From Acidobacteriota bacterium (GTDB taxonomy: Bacteria > Acidobacteriota > Blastocatellia > Pyrinomonadales > Pyrinomonadaceae), in the NCBI GenBank assembly GCA_005790265.1, contig SXVE01000496.1, positions 1 to 5,261 of the forward strand: a stretch of 5,261 nucleotides of DNA, written 5' to 3'. A model generated the notes under the pieces. That model saw only the letters and a list, made by a program, of their open reading frames with translations. It was not told the origin of the DNA and did not search any database. The translations under genes were made by a program, and so were the position numbers. This document shows, piece after piece, positions 1-5,261 of the stretch; positions within the stretch are counted from its first letter, which is position 1, and each line of letters begins with the position of its first letter.

Positions 1-1
1 C

Positions 2-124
2 CATCGCTCGTTATGGAATTATCTGGGCAATGTCGCATCGGGGCTGATTGCCTACTCATGGCGCGAGAAGAAGCCCTCGTTGAATCTGAACTTCAAAGAT
101 CTCGTGCCCGGTTTCGTTTGTTAA
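2..124 (+). CDS. C-terminal end of an unidentified protein (5' end outside window)
   Basis: The frame starting at base 2 is open for 40 codons and ends at TAA (122-124). It reads HRSLWNYLGNVASGLIAY, then a charged stretch (SWREKKP) and a C-terminus ending in LVPGFVC. The composition looks protein-like, and G or C is common at third codon positions, as in the neighbouring genes. I do not recognise the family. A second frame (from base 1) is also open to a TGA at 139-141, but it has a less protein-like composition, so frame 2 is preferred without certainty. The middle of the fragment is mildly hydrophobic but too short to call a membrane helix. The gene converges on the decarboxylase, with 55 bp between the two stop codons, so a functional link is not implied. 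Confidence 0.45.
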   Translation, partial: HRSLWNYLGNVASGLIAYSWREKKPSLNLNFKDLVPGFVC

Positions 125-152
125 TTCTTATCCCGAACTGACGTTATTTTAT

Positions 153-179
153 TTTCACGCTTTTCGCGGATTTCGCGGT
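153..179. repeat. three imperfect tandem copies of a 9-bp unit between convergent genes
   Basis: The stretch reads TTTCACGCT, TTTCGCGGA, TTTCGCGGT: three consecutive 9-bp units, the last two differing only at the final base. It lies directly against the decarboxylase stop codon (complement of 180-182). CGCG-GATTT-CGCG within it could form a 4-bp stem. There is no following T-run on either strand, so it does not look like a standard intrinsic terminator. Similar TTTCGCGG-type short repeats are, to my recollection, scattered between genes in some bacterial genomes; whether that holds here cannot be tested from one window. Confidence 0.5.
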
Positions 180-1601
180 TCATTCATTCAGCAAATCCCA
201 AACTTTGCGCAAATGTCTTTCACGGGCGCGAATACTGCCGACCGACAGACGAAGGGCGAATTTTCCGTTTAATTTCGTGTGCGACAGATACGCTTCGCCC
301 GACTGGTTAATTTCGTTCATCAAGTTTTCGTTGAACGCGTCCAAATCTTCGATGTTCGGCGGCGCGGCGCGGAAACAGACGAGCGCGAACGGAACCGGCG
401 CGAGCAGCTCGAAATTTTCGCTTTCTTCGACCCAAGATTTGAACAAATTCGCCAGCCGAACGTGTTCGCGAATTCTGGCAATCAAACCTTCGCGTCCGAA
501 ATAACGCAGTACGAACCACAATTTCAAACTGCGAAAACGGCGTCCGAGCTGCACGCCGTAATCCATTTGATTGGTTACGGTTTCCGCAACTTTCAAGTAT
601 TCGGCGACGAGCGAAAACGTTTTTTTGAGCAAATCCAAATCTTTGACGTACAAAACCGACAAATCGAACGGCGTAAACAGCCATTTGTGCGGGTTGGTGA
701 CAATCGAATCGGCAAATTGCGCGCCCTTAAAATGAAACTGCAATTCGGGAACGATCATCGCGCTTCCCGCATAAGCGGCGTCAACGTGCAGAAAAATGTT
801 GTTGCGTTTGCAAATGTCGGCGATTTTTTCGATGTCGTCAACGCTCGTCGTCGAAGTCGTGCCGACAGTCGCGACCGCGCAAAATGGCAGAAATCCGGCG
901 CTTAAATCGTCGCGAATCGCCGCGCTCAATTTTTCCGCGTCCATCTCAAAACGTTCGTTCGTCGGAATTTTGACGAGCGATTTTTGACCTAAGCCTAATA
1001 AAATAACGGCTTTATCAATCGAAGAATGCGTTTGGTCGGAACAATAAACCCTGAGCAGCGGCAAATCCGCGCGTCCGCTCATTCCGTCTTCGCGAATGCG
1101 CAAATTCAATTTTTCACGCGCCATCGCAATCGCGTGCAAGGTGGAAACCGACGCCGTATCGTAAATAATTCCGTGAAATTCGGCGGGCAGATTCATCATC
1201 TGCCGCAGCCAGTCGAGCACGATTGGTTCGAGTTCGGTCGAAGCCGGAGACGTGCGCCAGAGCATCGCTTTCTGGTCGAAAGCGGCGGCGAGCATTTCGC
1301 CGAAAACGCCGACCGCGCTCGTCGAAGTCGAAAAAAGTCCGTGAAAATTCGGGTGATTCCAGTGCGTCACGGCGGGCAGAATCAGACGTTCGACGTCGCT
1401 GAAAACGTCGGCGAAATCTTCGCCCGCGTCCGGCGCGCTTTTCGGCAGTTGATTCACCAAATCGCCCGGCTGGTTCGGCGACAAAACCGGCAAATTCTCC
1501 ATCCGCTCGAAATAATCGGCGATCCAGTCAACGATTTCGTGTCCGTGGCGGCGGAAATCTTCTTTCGGCATATCGCCGAGCGGCGGTTTTTGTTCGGTCA
1601 T
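180..1601 (-). CDS. PLP-dependent group II amino acid decarboxylase (aromatic-L-amino-acid decarboxylase family)
   Basis: This is a complete 473-residue cytoplasmic enzyme, close to the usual 470-500 aa of the family, predicted to remove the alpha-carboxyl group of an L-amino acid to give an amine and CO2. Family marks in order: N-terminal FRRHGHEIVDWIADY (16-30); substrate-pocket HWNHPNFHGLF (80-90); TSPASTELEPIVLDWL (117-132); phosphate-binding TAS (149-151); His192 in DQTHSS, the expected PLP-stacking His; HVDAAYAGS with Asp274, which pairs with the pyridine nitrogen; NPHKW with Lys306, the Schiff-base lysine; and GRRFRSLKLWFVLR (353-366). Tyr335 in AEYLK aligns by eye with the catalytic-loop Tyr of animal and plant decarboxylases (a Phe there marks aldehyde synthases), so decarboxylation is expected. 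Substrate is not determined; aromatic (Tyr, Trp, Phe, Dopa) is the family default. ATG at 1601 gives the fullest conserved N-terminus, although no Shine-Dalgarno precedes it. An internal ATG at codon 11 is possible. It is transcribed away from the two transporters. Confidence 0.95.
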   Translation of the reverse strand: MTEQKPPLGDMPKEDFRRHGHEIVDWIADYFERMENLPVLSPNQPGDLVNQLPKSAPDAGEDFADVFSDVERLILPAVTHWNHPNFHGLFSTSTSAVGVFGEMLAAAFDQKAMLWRTSPASTELEPIVLDWLRQMMNLPAEFHGIIYDTASVSTLHAIAMAREKLNLRIREDGMSGRADLPLLRVYCSDQTHSSIDKAVILLGLGQKSLVKIPTNERFEMDAEKLSAAIRDDLSAGFLPFCAVATVGTTSTTSVDDIEKIADICKRNNIFLHVDAAYAGSAMIVPELQFHFKGAQFADSIVTNPHKWLFTPFDLSVLYVKDLDLLKKTFSLVAEYLKVAETVTNQMDYGVQLGRRFRSLKLWFVLRYFGREGLIARIREHVRLANLFKSWVEESENFELLAPVPFALVCFRAAPPNIEDLDAFNENLMNEINQSGEAYLSHTKLNGKFALRLSVGSIRARERHLRKVWDLLNE

Positions 1602-1657
1602 ACGGTTTTTGAAACAAAAGTTTTTTATTTGCGTTTTGACAAAAAGAAAAAATTTAC

Positions 1658-1685
1658 TCGACAGTCGCGCGTTTAAAAGTATAAT
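1658..1685 (+). promoter_or_regulatory. sigma70-like promoter for the two-permease operon
   Basis: TCGACA (1658-1663, five of six matches to TTGACA) is followed after 16 bp by a perfect TATAAT (1680-1685). An A-tract, AAAAAGAAAAAATTT (1641-1655), sits just upstream of the -35 where an UP element would lie. Transcription would start near 1692, giving a leader of about 130 nt before the ATG at 1824. The inverted repeat CGACAGTCG overlaps the -35 box and could be a repressor site. The boxes are seen directly; their use as a promoter is inferred. Confidence 0.55.
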
Positions 1686-1708
1686 ATTTCAATCGCTAAT
1701 CTCGCCAA
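1681..1708 (-). promoter_or_regulatory. candidate promoter for the decarboxylase, overlapping the plus-strand -10
   Basis: On the minus strand, TTGGCG (complement of 1703-1708, four of six matches to consensus) is followed after 16 bp by TATTAT (complement of 1681-1686, five of six matches). Transcription would start near 1674, about 73 nt before the decarboxylase ATG. The -10 shares five base pairs with the plus-strand TATAAT. In A/T-rich DNA such boxes arise readily by chance, so this call is weaker than the plus-strand one. Confidence 0.35.
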
Positions 1709-1710
1709 CG

Positions 1711-1720
1711 ACAAATTTGT
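1711..1720. promoter_or_regulatory. perfect 10-bp palindrome, possible operator
   Basis: ACAAATTTGT is a perfect inverted repeat. It lies about 20-30 bp into the predicted permease transcript and immediately upstream of the -35 candidate for the decarboxylase. A dimeric regulator bound here could block one promoter and act on the other. Symmetry does not extend past the ten bases, and A/T-rich palindromes are common, so the role is speculative. Confidence 0.25.
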
Positions 1721-1776
1721 TATCTGATTTTTAAAGAAAACTTGTCTGAAAAATTAAGGATACGGCAAAACGAGTA

Positions 1777-1799
1777 TTTCTATATTTGTTTCTATATTT
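1777..1799 (+). repeat. 12-bp tandem direct repeat in the permease leader
   Basis: TTTCTATATTT occurs at 1777-1787 and 1789-1799, separated by a single G, giving two units of period 12 (TTTCTATATTTG, TTTCTATATTTA). It ends 24 bp before the permease start codon. It could be a slippage product, a regulator half-site pair on one helical face (spacing close to one turn), or part of a short leader reading frame. Confidence 0.6.
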
Positions 1800-1823
1800 A
1801 AAAGTTTAAAAAGAGAAAAATTT

Positions 1824-3362
1824 ATGGCAACAGAAGTTGCTGACTTGGAAAAATCTAACGAAGGTTTTATACGCGGTCTCGGACTGCTCGATTCGACGAT
1901 GATCGTCGCCGGTTCGATGATCGGTTCCGGGATTTTTATCGTTTCGGCGGACATCGCGCGGCAAACCGGCTCGGCGGGCGGATTGCTTCTGACGTGGATT
2001 ATCACCGGACTTTTAACCGTTTTCGCTGCGTTAAGCTACGGCGAACTCGCCGCGATGATGCCGAAAGCTGGCGGGCAATACGTTTACCTGCGCGAAAGTT
2101 ATTCGCCGCTCTGGGGATTTCTCTACGGCTGGACGCTTTTTCTCGTCATTCAAACCGGCACGATTGCGGCGGTCGCCGTCGCGTTCGCGCGTTTTCTCGG
2201 CGTCCTGGTTCCTTCGATTTCGCCGACCGCGTGGATCGTTCCGCCAATCAATTTAACCGGCGGTTACGCTGTTTCTTTATCCGTTCAACAAGCGGTCGCC
2301 GTCGCGCTGATAATTTTTCTGACGGTTTTGAATATGCAGGGTTTAAAGCTCGGCAAAATCATTCAAAACGTGTTTACGTCGGCGAAAACGCTGTCGCTGT
2401 TGATTTTAATTGTTCTTGGACTTTTTATCGGCGGCGCGGCGGGAACTTTTTCCGCTAATTTTGCAAATCTTTTCGAGCCGCAAAACGCCGCGCTCATTAA
2501 ACCGGATTTCGGTTTTCTGCCTGAAGTATCGGTCGGCGGCGGATTGTTTTCTTTGATCGTCGTTTTTTGCGTCGCGCAAGTCGGTTCGCTTTTTTCGTCG
2601 GACGCGTGGAACAACATCACTTTTACGGCGGGCGAAGTCAAAAATCCGCAAAGAAATATTCCGTTATCTTTGGCTTTGGGAACCGGTCTGGTCATTTCGC
2701 TTTACATTCTGGCGAATTTCGCTTATCTCGCAACGCTGTCGCTCGCGCAAATTCAAAGCGCGCCGGAAGATCGCGTGGCGACGCTCGCGCTCAACACGAT
2801 TTTCGGCACCGGCGGCGCGGTCGTGATGGCGATTGCGATTATCATTTCGACGTTCGGCTGCAACAACGGTTTAATTTTAGCCGGAGCGCGCGTTTATTAT
2901 GCGATGGCGCAGGACAATCTTTTTTTCAAAGCGACCGCAAAACTCAATAAAAACCGCGTTCCGGCAGTCGCGCTGATTTTGCAGTGCGTCTGGTCGTGCC
3001 TTCTGGTTTTGCCGCGCACGCGCAGCGGAAAATTCACGCCCGAAGGTTACGAAGATTACGGCAATCTTTACGGAATGCTGCTCGATTACGTCGTTTTCGC
3101 CGTTTTGATTTTTTATATTTTAACGATCATCGGTTTGTTTATTCTGCGCCAAACGCGTCCCGATGCCGAACGCCCGTACCGCGCTTTCGGCTACCCGATT
3201 ATTCCCGCCGTTTACATCGCGGCGGCAACCGTTATTTCTCTAGTTTTGTTATTTTACAAGCCGCAAACGTCGCTGCCCGGTCTGGCGATAGTTTTGTCGG
3301 GCATTCCGGTCTATTTCTTCTGGAAAAACTTATCCGGGAAAAGCAATATTACGCAATCATAA
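1824..3362 (+). CDS. APC-superfamily amino acid permease, LAT-like
   Basis: This is a 512-residue inner-membrane protein with about 12 hydrophobic segments, the APC standard: roughly 22-43, 52-75, 96-128, 153-172, 186-206, 236-256, 281-304, 328-350, 379-397, 414-440, 453-478 and 483-500. Helix 1 carries the unwound substrate-binding motif GSMIGSGIF (30-38). Helix 2 has the LSYGELAAMMPKAGGQYVYL block (70-89). Helix 6 and the following loop show SSDAWNN (258-264) and EVKNPQRNIP (271-280); helix 8 ends in ARVYYAMAQDNLF (355-367); RPYRAFGYPIIP (450-461) precedes helix 11. The DAWN-type helix 6 motif resembles LAT/SteT-like exchangers more than the CAT family. Substrate is unknown: amino acid uptake, or exchange of amino acid for product amine with the divergent decarboxylase, is plausible. 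Only a weak AAGAG lies 8 nt before the ATG, in contrast to the next gene. The product was recognised by motif, without a search. Confidence 0.92.
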   Translation: MATEVADLEKSNEGFIRGLGLLDSTMIVAGSMIGSGIFIVSADIARQTGSAGGLLLTWIITGLLTVFAALSYGELAAMMPKAGGQYVYLRESYSPLWGFLYGWTLFLVIQTGTIAAVAVAFARFLGVLVPSISPTAWIVPPINLTGGYAVSLSVQQAVAVALIIFLTVLNMQGLKLGKIIQNVFTSAKTLSLLILIVLGLFIGGAAGTFSANFANLFEPQNAALIKPDFGFLPEVSVGGGLFSLIVVFCVAQVGSLFSSDAWNNITFTAGEVKNPQRNIPLSLALGTGLVISLYILANFAYLATLSLAQIQSAPEDRVATLALNTIFGTGGAVVMAIAIIISTFGCNNGLILAGARVYYAMAQDNLFFKATAKLNKNRVPAVALILQCVWSCLLVLPRTRSGKFTPEGYEDYGNLYGMLLDYVVFAVLIFYILTIIGLFILRQTRPDAERPYRAFGYPIIPAVYIAAATVISLVLLFYKPQTSLPGLAIVLSGIPVYFFWKNLSGKSNITQS

Positions 3363-3376
3363 ATAAAAGAAGTTAC

Positions 3377-3384
3377 TAGGAGGA
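3377..3384 (+). promoter_or_regulatory. consensus Shine-Dalgarno fixing the second permease start
   Basis: TAGGAGGA contains a full AGGAGG (3378-3383) ending 4 nt before the ATG at 3388. It settles the start codon and is much stronger than anything before the other two genes. It sits in the 25-bp gap after the first permease stop, which has room for neither a terminator nor a separate promoter. Confidence 0.85.
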
Positions 3385-3387
3385 TTC

Positions 3388-5214
3388 ATGTCACTTTTTG
3401 CGACAAAATCAATTGATAAAATCATCGCCGAAGCGCACGAGTCAGGCGAACATACGCTGAAGAAAACGCTGAACGCGCTTGATTTAACGATGCTCGGCAT
3501 CGGCGCGATCATCGGCACCGGAATTTTCGTTTTGACCGGACAAGCCGCCGGAAAACACGCCGGTCCGGCAGTTATTATTTCGATGATTATCGCCGGCATT
3601 GTCAGCGCATTCGCCGCGCTTTGCTATTCGGAATTTGCCGCTTCGGTGCCGATTTCCGGTTCGGCTTACGCTTACGGTTACGGCACGCTCGGCGAATTCG
3701 TCGCGTGGATTATCGGCTGGGATTTGATTCTCGAATACGCATTCGGCGCGGCAACCGTGGCGGTCGGATGGTCGGGCTATGTCGTCAGTTTATTCAGGGA
3801 CACGCTCGGCATACCGTTTCCGCTCGCGCTCAGCGCGCCGCCCGGCACAACGATTGTTTTGTCCGACGGCTCGACTGCGACCGGCTTTTTTAACTTGCCC
3901 GCGTTTTTGATTTCGATTGCCGTAACCTTGCTTCTAATCAAAGGCATTAAGGAATCCGCTAGCTTCAACTCGATTATCGTTGTCGTCAAAATCGTCGTCG
4001 TCGTGCTGTTTATCATCGCCGGAATCGGTTATGTCAACACAGACAATATCGGCATCGGTTGTGCGGCGGGAAGTCCGGGTTGCGCGCAGTTTATGCCGTA
4101 TGGTTTCCCCGGTGTTGTAACGGGCGCGGCGGTAATCTTTTTCGCATACATCGGTTTCGACGCGGTTTCGACCGCTGCACAGGAAGCGAAAAATCCGCAG
4201 CGCGATATGCCGATTGGTATTTTAGGCTCGCTCGGCATTTGTACAATTCTTTATATTCTTGTCGCAGGAATTATGGTCGGACTGGTTGATTACAAACTGC
4301 TGACCAACGCCGCTGCGCCGATTGCCGTCGCGATTGACGCCGCTTTGCAAAAAGCATCGGGAACGACGATGGGAACGATTTTGCAGGTTTTCCCGACAAT
4401 CATCAAAGTCGGTGCCGTTCTCGGACTCAGTTCAACGATGGTCGTGATGGTGATGGGACAGCCGCGCGTTTTTTACTCGATGGCGAAAGACGGTTTGTTG
4501 CCTGCATGGGCGGCGAAAATTCATCCGAAATACCAAACGCCGCATATCACGACAGCGATTACCGGAACGATTGTGGCGATTTTAGCCGGTTTCGTGCCGA
4601 TCAATCTGCTCGGCGAGCTCGTTTCCATCGGAACGCTTTTCGCATTCGTAATTGTCGGAACGGGAATTATCATTCTCCGCTCATCGAATCCGAATTTGAA
4701 TCGTCCGTTTAGAGTTCCGCTTTCGCCGCTCATTCCGATTGCGACAGTTGTTTCAGCGGCTTATTTGATGAACAGTCTGCCGCTCGATACGTGGATTCGT
4801 CTGATCGTTTGGATGTCTATCGGTTTGGTGATTTATTTCGCTTACAGCTATTCGCACAGCAATCTGCGTCAGGTTTCGGACGAAGTAGCAAACCAATCGG
4901 ATTCGCGCAATGCGCCGCCGATTGCCGCGATCATCGCGATTGTTTTGGCGATTGCGCTGACTTTGTACCAAGTTCCGTATCTGATGGATTTGAAATCGGA
5001 AACCATTCCGCTCAATCTTGGAATCCGCTTGTTTGCATGGATCGTCACCGGAATTCTGGTCGCAATGCTGATGTACGGAAAACAAGATAATCGCGGCGGC
5101 AGCGACAGTAAAATCCAGAAAATCGGCTTAATCGGATCACTGATTAATTTGGCGGTTTGGGGCGCGATTACTTACTGGTTCTTTATTCACTACGCCGAGC
5201 TTCACGGTAAATAA
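3388..5214 (+). CDS. APC-superfamily amino acid permease, CAT-like, with C-terminal membrane extension
   Basis: This is a 608-residue inner-membrane transporter, probably for cationic or small neutral amino acids. An amphipathic N-terminus leads to helix 1 with GIGAIIGTGIFVLTG (37-51). Next come CYSEFAASVPISGSAYAY (79-96), GWDLILEYAFG (110-120), the helix 6 block FAYIGFDAVSTAAQEAKNPQ (252-271), PRVFYSMAKDGLLP (359-372) and NRPFRVP (438-444), all typical of the CAT family (mammalian CATs, bacterial YfnA/ApcT-like). The conserved core ends near residue 490, after WIRLIVWMSIGLVIYFAY. About 115 further residues hold three hydrophobic segments (about 510-530, 545-563, 579-600) separated by charged loops, so about 15 helices in all against 12 in usual bacterial members. 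A glycine-rich loop with two cysteines (Cys225, Cys231-232 area) precedes helix 6. It follows the LAT-like permease by 25 bp with a strong Shine-Dalgarno, so it is operonic and probably well translated. Confidence 0.94.
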   Translation: MSLFATKSIDKIIAEAHESGEHTLKKTLNALDLTMLGIGAIIGTGIFVLTGQAAGKHAGPAVIISMIIAGIVSAFAALCYSEFAASVPISGSAYAYGYGTLGEFVAWIIGWDLILEYAFGAATVAVGWSGYVVSLFRDTLGIPFPLALSAPPGTTIVLSDGSTATGFFNLPAFLISIAVTLLLIKGIKESASFNSIIVVVKIVVVVLFIIAGIGYVNTDNIGIGCAAGSPGCAQFMPYGFPGVVTGAAVIFFAYIGFDAVSTAAQEAKNPQRDMPIGILGSLGICTILYILVAGIMVGLVDYKLLTNAAAPIAVAIDAALQKASGTTMGTILQVFPTIIKVGAVLGLSSTMVVMVMGQPRVFYSMAKDGLLPAWAAKIHPKYQTPHITTAITGTIVAILAGFVPINLLGELVSIGTLFAFVIVGTGIIILRSSNPNLNRPFRVPLSPLIPIATVVSAAYLMNSLPLDTWIRLIVWMSIGLVIYFAYSYSHSNLRQVSDEVANQSDSRNAPPIAAIIAIVLAIALTLYQVPYLMDLKSETIPLNLGIRLFAWIVTGILVAMLMYGKQDNRGGSDSKIQKIGLIGSLINLAVWGAITYWFFIHYAELHGK

Positions 5215-5261
5215 TCTTCGTTTAATTAACGAAAAAAGGAAGAAGCGGCGAGTTTTGCAAA
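5215..5261. other. downstream flank, no gene seen
   Basis: These 47 bp after the second permease hold a small inverted repeat, TTCGTT-TAATT-AACGAA (5217-5233), with a 6-bp A/T-rich stem. An A-run and a purine-rich AAAAAAGGAAGAAG follow. Without a T-tract after the stem it is a poor intrinsic terminator. The purine stretch might be a ribosome binding site for a gene beyond the window, but no start codon at suitable spacing is visible. Confidence 0.4.

Larger units (their letters stand above)
1602..1823. other. divergent intergenic regulatory region
   Basis: This A/T-rich stretch of 222 bp lies between the start codons of the decarboxylase (minus) and the first permease (plus). It holds overlapping promoter candidates on both strands (1658-1708), a small inverted repeat CGACAGTCG (1659-1667) over the plus-strand -35, the palindrome ACAAATTTGT (1711-1720) and a 12-bp tandem repeat (1777-1799). 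TTTAAAAGT occurs at 1672-1680 and again at 1797-1805. Before the permease ATG only a weak purine stretch, AAGAG (1811-1815), could serve as ribosome binding site. No tRNA, known riboswitch core or G+C-rich terminator hairpin is apparent. A 19-codon TTG-initiated reading frame (1742-1801) is discussed as a finding and not called as a gene. Confidence 0.7.

Noticed and set aside
1..141. Alternative open frame from base 1 ending at TGA 139-141 for the partial upstream gene
   Set aside because: It is Arg/Leu/Glu-rich with a less protein-like composition and weaker third-position G/C. The frame ending at TAA 122-124 is more plausible, although the fragment is too short to be sure.
279..905. 208-aa plus-strand frame across the decarboxylase
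   Set aside because: It runs antisense inside a gene with clear family motifs, and its product is Arg/Gln/Phe-rich in a way typical of a shadow of biased codon use. There is no ribosome binding site or family resemblance.
1636..1641. Perfect TTGACA hexamer as a -35 box
   Set aside because: The nearest good -10 (TATAAT at 1680) is 38 bp away, far too distant, and nothing resembling a -10 lies about 17 bp downstream. TCGACA at 1658 fits the spacing instead.
1026..1676. 216-aa plus-strand frame overlapping the decarboxylase 5' end and running into the intergenic region
   Set aside because: It is Arg/His-rich low-quality sequence opposite conserved decarboxylase codons, and its tail is a translation of the A/T-rich promoter region. 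It is best explained as a shadow.
1756..1760. AAGGA in the leader as a ribosome binding site
   Set aside because: No ATG, GTG or TTG lies at a workable distance downstream, so it does not support a start.
1754..2005. 83-aa minus-strand frame opposite the first permease start
   Set aside because: It is antisense to the conserved helix 1 region and has no start signal. Its continuation into the intergene is by chance.
5217..5233. Inverted repeat TTCGTT/AACGAA as an intrinsic terminator of the permease operon
   Set aside because: The stem has only two G-C pairs and is followed by A residues, with no T-run in either direction. It is not a convincing terminator.

Overview
The window is a compact bacterial chromosomal segment with three complete genes and the tail of a fourth. 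G+C is near 50%. The coding sequences favour GCG, CCG, CGC, AAA and GAA codons, and the intergenic DNA is A/T-rich. Genes are tightly packed, and one has a textbook Shine-Dalgarno sequence. The overall style would fit a soil Acidobacteriota-type genome, but that is only an impression and has not been tested by any search. Nothing indicates phage, insertion sequences, CRISPR or structural RNA.

Layout. Positions 2-124 (+) hold the last 40 codons of an unidentified gene. It converges on a pyridoxal-phosphate (group II) decarboxylase of the aromatic-L-amino-acid decarboxylase family, which fills 180-1601 on the minus strand. The 55 bp between the two stop codons carry a 9-bp imperfect triplet repeat and no obvious terminator. 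The A/T-rich region 1602-1823 separates the decarboxylase from two plus-strand amino acid transporters of the APC superfamily. The first (1824-3362, 512 aa) is a 12-helix LAT-like permease. The second (3388-5214, 608 aa) is a CAT (cationic amino acid transporter)-like permease with an unusual C-terminal membrane extension. The transporters are 25 bp apart with no terminator between them, so they are very probably co-transcribed.

How the genes may work together. A decarboxylase divergent from two amino acid permeases suggests uptake of an amino acid, cytoplasmic decarboxylation to an amine, and possibly amine export by exchange. Such an arrangement could serve acid tolerance, amine production or amino acid catabolism. 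This is inference from gene order and family membership; the substrates cannot be read from the sequence.

The most interesting non-coding signal is in 1658-1708. Sigma70-like promoters can be drawn on both strands, and their -10 boxes overlap almost completely, so the decarboxylase and the transporters may compete for RNA polymerase. The transporter leader is about 130 nt long and holds a 10-bp palindrome, a 12-bp tandem repeat and a possible aromatic-rich leader peptide. I found no clear evidence of an entirely new multi-gene system. The genes belong to known families, and the novelty lies in their regulation and in details of two of the proteins.
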